A DNA stretch of 64,000 bases, from the NCBI GenBank assembly GCA_016707485.1, contig JADJHN010000001.1, positions 620,001 to 684,000 of the forward strand. The letters run 5' to 3'. Shown one piece after another: positions 54,983-63,423 of the stretch; position 1 is the first letter of the stretch, and each line of letters begins with the position of its first letter. A program made the translations under genes and the position numbers. The stretch comes from Lysobacterales bacterium (GTDB lineage Bacteria > Pseudomonadota > Gammaproteobacteria > Xanthomonadales > Rhodanobacteraceae). The notes below the pieces were generated by a model. It was not told where the DNA came from. It was given only the letters and a program-made list of their open reading frames with translations, and did no database searches.

Positions 54983-55543
54983 TTACCAGATGAGGTCCGC
55001 CGGAATGTCATCTTCGGTCGGGGCATCCGGGTCGCACAGCAAGACCAGGGCCTCGGCACTGATCGCGCGCACCTGTTCGGCAACTTCACGGGTGACCAGC
55101 AGATAGCGACCGCGGTATTGCACGACGCCCAATTGCCCGGCATTGACCTCGACAAGCTGGTCGGCGGTGCAATAAACGCGACAGATCTTCTCGCCGTGCG
55201 GGAAATGCCGGGCGATCTCGGCATCCACCTTGTTCAGCGCCTTGTCGGCGAGCAGCGCAGCGAGTTTCTGCTTGCGATCGGCTTTTTCCCTGGCCCGCTG
55301 CTCGGCCTGCTGCTTCTCCCGATCGCGCTCCGCCCGCTCGGCGCGATCACGCAAACCGTAGGCACGTGCCAGATCGATCTCCTCCTGGCTGCGCGCCGCC
55401 TTGGGACTTGCCGGTTTTGCCATGCCCGCATCGGCGCGCGACTTGTTCGGCGGACGTTGTGGACGAGCAACAGGTTGCGGCTGTGCCTTGAGCTTCTGCA
55501 CAAGGCCACTCTTGAGCAACTGGTCGCGCAGCGAATCAGCCAT
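54983..55543 (-). CDS. DUF2058 family protein (YaiL-like)
   Basis: A 186-residue cytoplasmic protein. The ATG at 55543 gives MADSLRDQLLKSGLVQKLKAQ, a conserved start of the DUF2058/YaiL family. A charged coiled-coil (RDRAERAERDREKQQAEQRA) links to a C-terminal domain with NFxH-like FPHGEKICRVYCTADQLVEVNAGQLGVV and DDIPADLIW at the end. Role unknown, some members being nucleoprotein- or polysomal-associated. Same strand as slyX, 25 bases downstream of it. Confidence 0.85.
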   Translation of the reverse strand: MADSLRDQLLKSGLVQKLKAQPQPVARPQRPPNKSRADAGMAKPASPKAARSQEEIDLARAYGLRDRAERAERDREKQQAEQRAREKADRKQKLAALLADKALNKVDAEIARHFPHGEKICRVYCTADQLVEVNAGQLGVVQYRGRYLLVTREVAEQVRAISAEALVLLCDPDAPTEDDIPADLIW

Positions 55544-55568
55544 GGTCTGAGAACACAAGGTTCATGGG

Positions 55569-55781
55569 TCAGTAGTGCGGCGGCGGCGGTTCGTCACCGA
55601 CGTCATTGCCAAGCGTGGAGCGCAGGCCGACCAGGTCGGAGCGCAGGCGGTCGAGTTCGAGGCGCAAGGCGAGCATGGTCTGGTCGTGCATCGCCACCGC
55701 GGCATTCAGCGCGGCCAGGCCGTCATCGATGAAGGCCAGGCGCACCTCGAGTTCGGTCAGGCGTTCTTCCAGTGAACTCAT
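55569..55781 (-). CDS. slyX: SlyX-like small coiled-coil protein
   Basis: A 70-residue protein, MSSLEERLTELEVRLAFIDD..., forming one long coiled-coil with heptad leucines, followed by a Pro-rich tail ending EPPPPHY, the hallmark of SlyX. The ATG overlaps the gmd stop (ATGA), indicating coupling. Function unknown in any organism. Because it is short, its reality rests on the conserved tail and the tight overlap with gmd. Confidence 0.85.
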   Translation of the reverse strand: MSSLEERLTELEVRLAFIDDGLAALNAAVAMHDQTMLALRLELDRLRSDLVGLRSTLGNDVGDEPPPPHY

Positions 55782-56911
55782 GTGCGCGGCAGATCTTCAA
55801 TCAAATGGCGCCCATGACGCGCGCCCAGGTTGCCGGATGCCTCATTCACGGCCAGGGCCAGGTCGGCGCTTGCCATCTCGCGCACGAGATCGGCAAAAGT
55901 GGTTTTCGGTGTCCAGCCGAGCTTCGTGCGGGCGAATGTCGGATCGCCGAGCAGGGTTTCCACCTCGGCCGGCCGATAGTATTTTGGGTGGATGCGCAGC
56001 AGGGTTTCGCCAACCCGGATCTTCGCGTTCGGCGTGCGCACGGCAGCGACGACGGCGACCTCCTCGGCGCCCTGCCCGCTGAATTCGACTTCGACGCCCA
56101 TCTCGCGCGCGGCAAGCACGACAAACTCGCGCACCGAGTGCTGCAGGCCGGTGGCGATCACGTAATCGTGGGCCTCGTCTTGCTGCAGGATGAGCCACTG
56201 CGCCTCGACATAGTCGCGTGCATGGCCCCAGTCGCGGCGCGCATCGAGATTGCCGAGATAAAGACAATGCTGCAAGCCGCATATGACCCGCGCCAGCCCA
56301 CGCGTGATCTTGCGCGTGACGAAGGTTTCGCCGCGAATCGGTGATTCGTGGTTGAAAAGGATGCCATTGCAGGCAAACATGCCATAGGCCTCGCGGTAGT
56401 TGACCGTGATCCAGTAGGCATAGAGCTTGGCGACGCCATAGGGCGAACGCGGATGGAACGGTGTCGTCTCGCGTTGCGGCGTTTCGCGGACCATTCCGTA
56501 AAGCTCGGAGGTCGAGGCCTGATAGATGCGGCAACGATCCTGCAACTTGAGGATGCGCATCGCCTCGAGCAGGCGCAGCGTGCCGAGACCGTCGGCGTTG
56601 GCCGTGTACTCCGGCTCCTCGAACGACACCGCGACATGACTCTGTGCGGCGAGATTGTAGATTTCGTGCGGCTCGACTTCCTGGATCACGCGCATGAGAC
56701 TGGTCGAATCGGTGAGGTCACCGTAATGCAGGGTCAGGGCCGGGCCGGATTCGTCGAGTTCGCGGTACAGGTGATCGATGCGCTCGGTATTGAAAGACGA
56801 GGCGCGGCGCTTGAGACCGTGCACCTCATAGCCCTTGGCGAGCAGCAATTCAGCGAGATAGGCACCGTCCTGTCCGGTGATGCCGGTGACCAATGCGCGT
56901 TTCTTTTCCAT
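55778..56911 (-). CDS. gmd: GDP-mannose 4,6-dehydratase
   Basis: Extended short-chain dehydrogenase converting GDP-mannose to GDP-4-keto-6-deoxymannose, precursor of GDP-rhamnose, GDP-fucose or GDP-perosamine for surface polysaccharides. It has 377 residues. The NADP-binding loop TGITGQDGAYLAELL, the catalytic STSELYGMV region with Tyr/Lys in YGVAKLYAYW, and RRDWGHARDYVEAQW are all typical. The ATG at 56911 is preceded by a TTG that the frame could also use. It clusters with ugd (96 bases upstream), suggesting sugar-nucleotide supply for exopolysaccharide or LPS. No glycosyltransferases are adjacent. Confidence 0.94.
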   Translation of the reverse strand: MEKKRALVTGITGQDGAYLAELLLAKGYEVHGLKRRASSFNTERIDHLYRELDESGPALTLHYGDLTDSTSLMRVIQEVEPHEIYNLAAQSHVAVSFEEPEYTANADGLGTLRLLEAMRILKLQDRCRIYQASTSELYGMVRETPQRETTPFHPRSPYGVAKLYAYWITVNYREAYGMFACNGILFNHESPIRGETFVTRKITRGLARVICGLQHCLYLGNLDARRDWGHARDYVEAQWLILQQDEAHDYVIATGLQHSVREFVVLAAREMGVEVEFSGQGAEEVAVVAAVRTPNAKIRVGETLLRIHPKYYRPAEVETLLGDPTFARTKLGWTPKTTFADLVREMASADLALAVNEASGNLGARHGRHLIEDLPRT

Positions 56912-57007
56912 CAATGGATGTTCGTCTGGATAGGGAAGCCGATCGGGTCGATCGGAACAGGGAGGGTGATGGTAGCGAGCGTACGCTCCGCGGTACAGCC
57001 GGCGAGG

Positions 57008-58351
57008 CTAGCGCGTGCGCCGGATGCTGCGTCCGCGGCCGATGCCGTAGTACGCGAGGCCGGCTTTTTCGATGCTGGCGGGATCAAAGATGTTGCGTCC
57101 GTCAAAGATCACCTTTTCCCGCAATGCCTTGCCGATCCGGGCCAGGTCGGGACTTCGGAACGCCTTCCACTCGGTGACCACGACCAGTGCATCGGCACCA
57201 TCGAGAGCGGCATATTGGGAATCACAGAGGGCCAGATCATCGCGTTCGCCATAGAGTCGACGCACCTCGCCGTGGGCCTCGGGATCGAACGCCCGTACGC
57301 GTGTGCCCGAAGCCCACAATTGTTCGAGCAAGGTACGGCTCGGTGCTTCGCGCATGTCATCGGTATTGGGTTTGAATGCGAGTCCCCACACGGCGATCGT
57401 GCGACCCTCGAGGTCGCCATTGAAGTGCTGGCTGATGAGCCCGTGAAGCTTCTGCTTCTGCAACGCATTGGTGGCTTCCACGGCGCTCAGCACGCGCGGC
57501 TGGTAACCGTGGCCGCGCGAAATGTGCTCAAGCGCCTTGACGTCCTTGGGGAAACAGGAGCCGCCGTATCCGGCACCCGGATAAATGAAGTGGTAACCGA
57601 TGCGCGGATCCGAGCCAATGCCAAGACGCACGTTTTCAATGTCCGCGCCAACGCGTTCGGCAATGTTGGCAATCTCGTTCATGAAGCTGATCTTGGTCGC
57701 GAGCATTGCATTGGCCGCATACTTGGTCAGCTCGGCCGAGCGCACGTCCATCTGCACGATGCGATCGTGATTGCGGTTGAACGGCGCATACAGGCTGCGC
57801 AGGGCGGCGATTGCCGAGGCGCTGTCGCTGCCGATGATGATGCGATCCGGGCGCAGGCAATCCTGCACGGCATCGCCCTCCTTGAGGAATTCCGGATTGG
57901 AGACGACCTCGAAGGCAACGCTGCTGCCGCGGTCGGCCAGAGCTTGCGCAATCGTCGCGCTGACGAGGTCGGCCGTGCCTACCGGCACCGTCGACTTGTT
58001 GACGATGACTGCCGGTGCGGACAGCGTTCCGCCAATCGTGCGCGCGACATCAAGCACATGCGAAAGATCGGCGCTGCCGTCCTCTTCGGGAGGGGTGCCG
58101 ACGGCAATGAAGATGATTTCGCCATGTGCAATCGCGCTGGCGGCATCGGTGGTGAAATGCAGGCGCCCGGCGGCATGGTTGTCGATCACCATCGGCGTCA
58201 GTCCGGGCTCGAAAATCGGGATCTCCCCGCGCTCCAGGCGGGCGACCTTCAGTGCATCGACATCGACGCAAATCACATCATTGCCGACTTCGGCCAGGCA
58301 GGTACCCGTGACCAGGCCGACATAGCCGGTTCCAAATATCGCTATGCGCAT
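57008..58351 (-). CDS. ugd: UDP-glucose 6-dehydrogenase
   Basis: NAD-dependent enzyme oxidising UDP-glucose to UDP-glucuronate, 447 residues. The Rossmann start MRIAIFGTGYVGLVTGTCLAEVG, the catalytic Cys 266 in GYGGSCFPKDV, TKYAANAMLATKISFMNEIA and the nucleotide-binding GLAFKPNTDDMREAPS are intact. The C-terminal tail is basic. It precedes gmd on the same strand; the two supply activated sugars. GDP-mannose dehydrogenase (AlgD) is the nearest alternative, but the sequence pattern is that of Ugd. Confidence 0.93.
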   Translation of the reverse strand: MRIAIFGTGYVGLVTGTCLAEVGNDVICVDVDALKVARLERGEIPIFEPGLTPMVIDNHAAGRLHFTTDAASAIAHGEIIFIAVGTPPEEDGSADLSHVLDVARTIGGTLSAPAVIVNKSTVPVGTADLVSATIAQALADRGSSVAFEVVSNPEFLKEGDAVQDCLRPDRIIIGSDSASAIAALRSLYAPFNRNHDRIVQMDVRSAELTKYAANAMLATKISFMNEIANIAERVGADIENVRLGIGSDPRIGYHFIYPGAGYGGSCFPKDVKALEHISRGHGYQPRVLSAVEATNALQKQKLHGLISQHFNGDLEGRTIAVWGLAFKPNTDDMREAPSRTLLEQLWASGTRVRAFDPEAHGEVRRLYGERDDLALCDSQYAALDGADALVVVTEWKAFRSPDLARIGKALREKVIFDGRNIFDPASIEKAGLAYYGIGRGRSIRRTR

Positions 58352-58420
58352 TGCATCAACTCCCGCCTGCTGCCAGGAACCGGTTCACGGCCCATCACCA
58401 CCGGCTGCCGAAAACGAAGA

Positions 58421-58445
58421 AGGCGTGCCGGATTCCGGCACGCCT
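58421..58445 (-). terminator. Terminator of fkpA
   Basis: A perfect 11-bp stem AGGCGTGCCGG / CCGGCACGCCT with a 3-base loop; on the minus strand it is followed by TTCTTCGTTTTC. It lies 22 bases after the fkpA stop. Confidence 0.8.
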
Positions 58446-58467
58446 TCGCTATCACGCTGCGTGCAGC

Positions 58468-59208
58468 TTACTTCTTCTCGGGCGTGGCCGGTGCCGCCTT
58501 CTCCGCACCGGTTTCGATCGAGATCAGCTTGACGTCGAAGATCAAGGTCGCGTTCGGGCCGATTGCCGGCGGTGCATTTTCGCCGTAGGCGAGCTCAGCG
58601 GGGATGACCAGCTTGTACTCGGAGCCCACCGGCATCAGCTGCAGGCCTTCGGTCCAGCCCTTGATCACGCCATTGAGCGGGAACGTGGCCGGCTGGCCGC
58701 GATCGACCGAGCTGTCAAACTTGGTGCCGTCGATCTTGGTACCGGTGTAGTCGACCTTGACCGTATCGGTTTCCTTCGGCTTCGGGCCGGTGCCCAGCTT
58801 GACCACTTCGTACTGCAAACCCGAAGCGGTGGTCTTGACGCCGGCCTTGGCCTTGTTCTTGGCCAGGAACGCGTCACCTTCCTTCTTGTTCTTTTCTGCG
58901 GCGACCTTCTCTTCCGCAACGCGCTTGGCCTGCAGCTTCTGCATGAATTCCTGGCGAACCGTCTGGCCCTCTTCCTGGGTCATCAGCGTCTTGCTGCCAT
59001 TGAATTCATCCTGCAATGCCTGGATGACGACCTTCAGGTCAAGCTCGTCCTTGATCTGGGTAAGGCCGCGGCCGACATCGGCACCGACCATGTAGCTGAC
59101 CTTGTCTTTCTCGGTCTTCAGCGAGGCATCGATGGCCAGTGCATTACCGGCGACGAATACCGAGGTCAACGCCGTGGCGATGAGGGTCTTGCGGACAAAA
59201 CGGGTCAT
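58468..59208 (-). CDS. fkpA: Periplasmic FKBP-type peptidyl-prolyl isomerase
   Basis: Folding catalyst and chaperone of the periplasm, 246 residues from the ATG at 59208 (MTRFVRKTLIATALTSVFVAGNALA, a Sec signal cleaved near residue 25). The N-terminal helical dimerisation domain (EKDKVSYMVGADVGRGL...KVAAEKNKKEGDAF) is followed by the FKBP domain with VKVDYTGTKIDGTKFDSS, GVIKGWTEGLQLMPVGSEYKL and AYGENAPPAIGPNATL. This FkpA/Mip architecture is also that of Legionella Mip. Monocistronic, with a terminator. Confidence 0.92.
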   Translation of the reverse strand: MTRFVRKTLIATALTSVFVAGNALAIDASLKTEKDKVSYMVGADVGRGLTQIKDELDLKVVIQALQDEFNGSKTLMTQEEGQTVRQEFMQKLQAKRVAEEKVAAEKNKKEGDAFLAKNKAKAGVKTTASGLQYEVVKLGTGPKPKETDTVKVDYTGTKIDGTKFDSSVDRGQPATFPLNGVIKGWTEGLQLMPVGSEYKLVIPAELAYGENAPPAIGPNATLIFDVKLISIETGAEKAAPATPEKK

Positions 59209-59425
59209 GTATGGGACTCCTGGGAAAACGGTAGAGGACGGCTGCTGGGCACCCGACAAAAGAATCAGCGTCAAGCGGGCCGCATATTGTGGCTGTGGCC
59301 GCTGGCGATGGCAATCGACATCCGAAGCAGCAGGACTGCCAAGTTCGCCATGCTGCCACTGAGAACATGAACCGGGGTTCGGGTTCCCGAAATGGCTGAA
59401 CGGATTCGATTCCGGTGCCAGCCTG

Positions 59426-59465
59426 TTGACAACCTCAGTTTAGGTGTTATAGTTGCCTACAACAC
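59426..59465 (+). promoter_or_regulatory. Promoter with palindromic operator of the GntR/ABC operon
   Basis: TTGACA (59426-59431) and TATAGT (59448-59453) are spaced by 16 bases. A 22-bp palindrome with arms GTGTT...AACAC (59444-59465) covers the -10 and probable start site. It matches the site before the RND pump operon at 18 of 22 positions, including an identical ten-base left half GTGTTATAGT. The GntR regulator encoded 400 bases on is the obvious ligand; autorepression is typical of the YtrA subfamily. Confidence 0.75.
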
Positions 59466-59496
59466 CAGCTCATCAACCGACCTCAAGGAGGTCATC

Positions 59497-59868
59497 ATGA
59501 ACCGCCTGATCCATGCCCGCCTTCTGCTTGCCGTCATCATCGCCGCCACTATCGGCGCAGTCGAAGTCGGCAGCCTCGTTGCACCGGCGGCTTTGGCGCA
59601 CGCCGAAAACCCGTCAGCGATCGTCGCCTCCGGCATCCCGACTTTGCCGACTGTTGTCGTGCATGCACCGGAGGCGATTCCCACCCTGCCCGTGATCACC
59701 GTGCGACCGACTGCGGAACAGCTTGCCGCGGCGTCAACGAACGATGCCCTGGCATCGACAGCCGCGGCAATGAGCGCGCCCTCGACCAGCCCCATGCTGC
59801 CGCATGTGCGTTTGGACATGCCCTACTATTCATTCGGCAAGATGCTGCCCAATGTGATCAAGGACTAA
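59497..59868 (+). CDS. Small exported proline-rich protein, first gene of the ABC operon
   Basis: A 123-residue protein of unknown function. It starts at the ATG at 59497 behind a very good AAGGAGG; the open frame extends upstream to 59392 across the promoter, which is not credible. A signal peptide (MNRLIHARLLLAVIIAATIG...ALAHA, cleavage near residue 36) leads to a short mature region rich in Pro, Thr and Ala with a repeated I/VxTLPVI/V motif (IPTLPTVVVHAPEAIPTLPVITV). It ends PYYSFGKMLPNVIKD. It is separated from the regulator gene by three bases, so it is part of the operon. No relatives recognised; perhaps an accessory or target of the transporter. Confidence 0.75.
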   Translation: MNRLIHARLLLAVIIAATIGAVEVGSLVAPAALAHAENPSAIVASGIPTLPTVVVHAPEAIPTLPVITVRPTAEQLAAASTNDALASTAAAMSAPSTSPMLPHVRLDMPYYSFGKMLPNVIKD

Positions 59869-59871
59869 CCC

Positions 59872-60249
59872 ATGAGCACGGTCTGGAACGACAACACACC
59901 CATCTACCGCCAGCTTCGCGACCGCGTCGTGGCCATGATCCTTGATGGCGTGCTCAAACAGGGGGATGCGCTGCCGTCGGTTCGCCAGGTCGCGGCGGAT
60001 TTCCAGATCAATCCAATTACCGTATCCAAGGCATACCAGGAGCTCGTCGACGAGAACCTGGTGGAAAAACGAAGGGGACTGGGCATGTATGTCACCGAAG
60101 GGGCGCGCAGCGCCTTGCTGAAATCCGAACGCGAGCACTTCCTGCATGAGGAGTGGCCGCCACTGGCGGCACGCCTTGAACGCATGGAAATCGACCTGGC
60201 GACCCTGCTCAAGCACGCGCCAAAGACGACTGAAGGGGAATCCCGATGA
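59872..60249 (+). CDS. GntR-family transcriptional regulator, YtrA subfamily
   Basis: A 125-residue repressor. The winged-helix domain (PIYRQLRDRVVAMILDGVLKQGDALPSVRQVAADFQINPITVSKAYQELVDENLVEKRRG) fills residues ~10-75, followed by a short helical C-terminus without ligand-binding domain. This is the YtrA arrangement, in which the small C-terminal part only dimerises. It overlaps the ABC ATPase gene by four bases (ATGA). Predicted to bind the palindrome at 59444-59465 and its twin at 6153-6174. The inducing signal is unknown; YtrA-type systems often answer cell-envelope stress. Confidence 0.92.
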   Translation: MSTVWNDNTPIYRQLRDRVVAMILDGVLKQGDALPSVRQVAADFQINPITVSKAYQELVDENLVEKRRGLGMYVTEGARSALLKSEREHFLHEEWPPLAARLERMEIDLATLLKHAPKTTEGESR

Positions 60250-61103
60250 GCGCCGTCATCCACGCCCGCGGCCTGAGCAAGAGCTATGGCAAGACCGTCG
60301 CCCTCGATGCAGTCGATTTCGAGATCGAAAGCGGCCGCATTGTCGGCTTGATCGGCCCCAACGGCGCCGGCAAGACCACCGCGCTGAAGGCGATCCTCGG
60401 CCTGAGCGAATTCGATGGCGAACTGTCGGTGCTCGGACTGGACCCGCGCAGCCAGCGTGCGCAGTTGATGGAACAGGTCTGTTTCATTGCCGATGTCGCC
60501 GTGCTGCCGCGCTGGATTCGCGTGAGCGAAGCAATCGACTTCGTCGGTGGCGTGCATCCGCGCTTCTCCCGCGCCAAGTGCGAAGCCTTTCTTGCCCGCA
60601 CCAAGATCACGCCGAAGATGCGCGTGCGCGAAATGTCCAAGGGCATGATCGTGCAGTTGCACCTGGCCTTGATCATGGCCATCGACGCGCGCCTGCTCGT
60701 CCTCGACGAGCCGACGCTCGGCCTCGACATCCTCTATCGAAAGACGTTCTACGAAAACCTCCTCTCGGAGTACTTCGACGAAAACAAGACCATCATCGTG
60801 ACCACCCACCAGGTCGAGGAAGTCGAGCACATTCTGACCGACCTGATCTTCATCCGCGACGGCAAGATCGCCCTCAATGCATCGATGGATGAAATCGCCG
60901 ATCGCTATGCCGAGGTGATGGTCAATCCAGACAAGGCCGAGGCTGCGCGCGCGCTGCATCCGCTGAACGAGCGCCAGGTCTTTGGCAAGTCCATTTTTCT
61001 GTTCGACGGCGTCGACCGCGCACGTCTGGCGGCGCTTGGCGAGTTGCACAAGCCAAGCATTGCCGATCTGTTCGTCGCCACCATGAAAGGAACCTACGCA
61101 TGA
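60246..61103 (+). CDS. ABC transporter ATP-binding protein
   Basis: A 285-residue ATPase of the YtrB/CcmA-like export group. Walker A is GPNGAGKTT, the Q-loop region precedes, the signature is degenerate (VREMSKGM in place of LSGGQ), Walker B is LLVLDEPTLGLD and the switch His is in TTHQVEEVEH. An extra C-terminal ~65 residues follow the ATPase core. It overlaps both neighbours by four bases (ATGA), so regulator, ATPase and permease are made as a coupled unit. The degenerate signature with SKGM is common in this subfamily, so it need not mean loss of activity. Confidence 0.93.
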   Translation: MSAVIHARGLSKSYGKTVALDAVDFEIESGRIVGLIGPNGAGKTTALKAILGLSEFDGELSVLGLDPRSQRAQLMEQVCFIADVAVLPRWIRVSEAIDFVGGVHPRFSRAKCEAFLARTKITPKMRVREMSKGMIVQLHLALIMAIDARLLVLDEPTLGLDILYRKTFYENLLSEYFDENKTIIVTTHQVEEVEHILTDLIFIRDGKIALNASMDEIADRYAEVMVNPDKAEAARALHPLNERQVFGKSIFLFDGVDRARLAALGELHKPSIADLFVATMKGTYA

Positions 61104-62077
61104 ACACGTTCGGCTGGCTGGTCAAACGCGAATACTGGGAACACAAGGGTGGCTTCTACTGGACGCCGGTGTGGGTCAGCGGAATCATGTTGCTGTTGAC
61201 CGTCCTCGGCATCATGGCCGCCGAAGTGTTCACTTCCCGCGCCAACATCCAGGTCAACGGCGGCATTCCCTGGGAGCTGATCTCCGAGCGCCTGAGCGCG
61301 GGGGATTTCGTCAATGCGGGCCTGGGCCTTGACCTCGCCTACGTTGCCCTCGTCGCCCTGCTCTGCGTGGTCCTGTTCTTCGTCGTGTTCTTCTACCTGC
61401 TGGGTGCCCTCTACGATGATCGCCGCGACCGCAGCGTGTTCTTCTGGAAATCGCTGCCCGTCACAGATACCGCCACCGTGCTCTCGAAAATCGCTGCAGC
61501 ACTCCTGCTCGCTCCGTTGCTTTCGCTGGTCGTGGCGACGCTGGCCTATGTGGTACTGCTGCTGATCGTCTGCGTCTGGGCGATGCTGCACGGCATCAAT
61601 CCGCTGCCGGCCATCGGGGCTTCTCATATGCTTGGGCTGCTCTGGCGCATGATCCTGACCATCCCCCTGGATGCCATGGTGGCGTTGCCGACGGCCGGCT
61701 GGCTCTTGTTCTGGTCTGCCTATGCGCGCAGCAAACCGTTCCTCTGGGCGGTGCTGGTGCCCCTCTTTGCGCTCATCGCCAACAGCTGGATCGGCCTCAT
61801 GGGCCTGCCCAGCCTGAGCCGGGATTTCCTGCTCAACGAAGTCCTCGCCCGCCTGCTGTTCGGGATCTTCCCGGGATGGTGGCTCGATGATCGCAACCCG
61901 ACCTTCGGCAGCTTCAAGGATTCGCTCGAGAACAAGAACGTGCTCGCCACGCTCGATCCGGCCAATGTCTACGGCCTGCTGGCAACTCCAGGCATCTGGA
62001 TTGGCGCCGCCGCCGGCATCGCCCTGATCGCCGCATCGATCTGGCTGCGCCGCACCCGCATCGAGACTTCCACCTGA
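61100..62077 (+). CDS. ABC transporter permease
   Basis: A 325-residue membrane protein with about six helices: residues 23-43, 73-98 (ALLCVVLFFVVFFYLLGALYD), 130-160, 185-205, 210-230 and 295-315, and a hydrophilic loop between the fifth and sixth. It starts MNTFGWLVKREYWEHKGGFY, an amphipathic N-terminus common in ABC-2-type permeases of the YtrC/D group. There is no separate second permease, so the transporter should be a homodimer. Substrate unknown. Last gene of the operon, followed by a hairpin terminator. Confidence 0.88.
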   Translation: MNTFGWLVKREYWEHKGGFYWTPVWVSGIMLLLTVLGIMAAEVFTSRANIQVNGGIPWELISERLSAGDFVNAGLGLDLAYVALVALLCVVLFFVVFFYLLGALYDDRRDRSVFFWKSLPVTDTATVLSKIAAALLLAPLLSLVVATLAYVVLLLIVCVWAMLHGINPLPAIGASHMLGLLWRMILTIPLDAMVALPTAGWLLFWSAYARSKPFLWAVLVPLFALIANSWIGLMGLPSLSRDFLLNEVLARLLFGIFPGWWLDDRNPTFGSFKDSLENKNVLATLDPANVYGLLATPGIWIGAAAGIALIAASIWLRRTRIETST

Positions 62078-62088
62078 GTGATCGGGCA

Positions 62089-62110
62089 GGAGCCGGAGTA
62101 TTCCGGCTCC
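62089..62110 (+). terminator. Hairpin after the ABC operon
   Basis: A 9-bp stem GGAGCCGGA / TCCGGCTCC with a GTAT loop, 12 bases after the permease stop. No T tract follows, so it may only stall transcription or protect the mRNA. Confidence 0.5.
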
Positions 62111-62122
62111 TCCGCCATGCCA

Positions 62123-62503
62123 GCAACTGCTCGGCAACTGCTCCTGCGTTGTGCTGCACAAGGATGTGCAAATGCCGCGAGCGCAGGATGCGCTTGAGCG
62201 GCCTCTCGACGGCCGTTCCCGACGCCGTTCTACCGCATCCATCCATGGATGCGTACCTCCTGCATCCGTGCAGTCGTCCTGCGTTGCAGGCATACAGGCC
62301 ATCCATGGCCATCGCCTGCAACTGCTCGGCAACTGCTCCTGCGTTGCTCTACCTCCTGCATCCGTGCAGTCGTCCTGCGTTGCAGGCATACAGGCCATCC
62401 ATGGCCATCGCCTGCAACTGCTCGGCAACTGCTCCTGCGTTGCTCTACCTCCTGCATCCATGCAGTCGTCCTGCGTTGCAGGCATACAGGCCATCCATGG
62501 CCA
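62123..62503. repeat. 96-bp tandem repeat, 2.6 copies plus a partial
   Basis: Units start at 62255, 62351 and 62447 (the last stops at 62503 after 57 bases). The two complete units look almost identical. Each carries GCATCCGTGCAGTCGTCCTG and GCCATCCATGGCCAT, then GCAACTGCTCGGCAACTGCT. A partial copy of this last segment lies at 62125-62155, separated by a unique palindrome-rich stretch (62160-62250). No coding sense is seen; because 96 is divisible by three, several frames stay open but give Cys/Arg-rich, non-protein-like sequence. Confidence 0.9.
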
Positions 62504-62511
62504 TAAAAAAA

Positions 62512-62539
62512 GAGCCGGCACTGGTTGCAGTGCCGGCTC
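62512..62539 (-). terminator. Terminator of the Pro/Ala-rich exported protein gene
   Basis: A perfect 12-bp stem (GAGCCGGCACTG / CAGTGCCGGCTC), GTTG loop, and a run of seven Ts on the minus strand (62505-62511). It lies 30 bases beyond the stop at 62569. Confidence 0.9.
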
Positions 62540-62568
62540 CCTGTGTAACGGGGCATGAGGCGAATGTG

Positions 62569-63423
62569 TTACCGGGTCAGGTTCCTGTTCACCACAAGAT
62601 ACTTGTTGCCACCCTCCACGCTCAGTCCCGTCTGGTTCAGATTGAGCGTGCCGTCCAGCCACATGCGGATCATGCGGTTGTTTTCGCGGCGCACGATGAC
62701 CGCTGCACCCGCAGCGGTGTAGATGACATCACCTTCGCGAAGACTGCCCGGCTGGACCCGCTCGCTGATGCGCTTGCCTTCGTTGTAGCGCTTTTCCATC
62801 GATTCGCGCACGGGATCGGTATCACCGGGTTCGGCGGCGACCAACATGACCGGTGCCTTGGGATCCACCACGACCGGCGCCTCGGCTGCTGCCGCGGGAG
62901 CTTCCTCGACGACAGCCGGCACCGCAGCTTGCACTGGTGGCGGTTGCGGTGGCGCAACAACCTCCGGCGCGGGTTCCGGTTCCGCGACAGGCACCTCGAC
63001 GACCGGTGCGGGAGGCGGCGGCTCGATTGCCGCCGGCGGCTCGGCGACTGGAGCAGGCCTTGGCGTGGGCGTGGGCGCCGGGGCAGCGACGGGAGCAGGT
63101 TTCGCGGCGGCGGCGACCGGCTCCGGCTTGGCAGGTTCGGCCGCCTTGTCCTCGACCCGCACGAGCAAGGTTTCGTAGAAGCCATCCTTCATCACGATTT
63201 CCGCCTGGCCACCCGCACGGATGCGTGCGGCAATCTGCGCATGCCAATGCTGCGGTGCGGTCACCACAAGGCGCTTGCCGGAAGCCGCCGCCTGGCGTCC
63301 CAGCGTGGTCAACTCGGCATTCGCCGCGCCGCTGTTGAACTGCTCGGCGGTGATGTCAATATTCTGCTGAGCCCATGCACTGCTGGCGAGCAACGCCGTC
63401 AGCGCGAAGAAAACCTTTTTCAT
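62569..63423 (-). CDS. Exported Pro/Ala/Val-rich protein of unknown function
   Basis: A 284-residue protein with a clear signal peptide (MKKVFFALTALLASSAWA, cleavage after residue 18). A small N-terminal domain (residues ~20-95, with RLVVTAPQHWHAQIAARIRAG) is followed by a ~100-residue low-complexity linker of Pro, Ala, Val and Glu, and a C-terminal domain of ~85 residues (RESMEKRYNEGKRISERVQPGSL...GTLNLNQTGLSVEGGNKYLVVN). The linker looks wall- or periplasm-spanning, as in TonB-like proteins, but no TonB box or membrane anchor remains after cleavage. Function unknown. Monocistronic, with a strong terminator. Confidence 0.8.
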   Translation of the reverse strand: MKKVFFALTALLASSAWAQQNIDITAEQFNSGAANAELTTLGRQAAASGKRLVVTAPQHWHAQIAARIRAGGQAEIVMKDGFYETLLVRVEDKAAEPAKPEPVAAAAKPAPVAAPAPTPTPRPAPVAEPPAAIEPPPPAPVVEVPVAEPEPAPEVVAPPQPPPVQAAVPAVVEEAPAAAAEAPVVVDPKAPVMLVAAEPGDTDPVRESMEKRYNEGKRISERVQPGSLREGDVIYTAAGAAVIVRRENNRMIRMWLDGTLNLNQTGLSVEGGNKYLVVNRNLTR

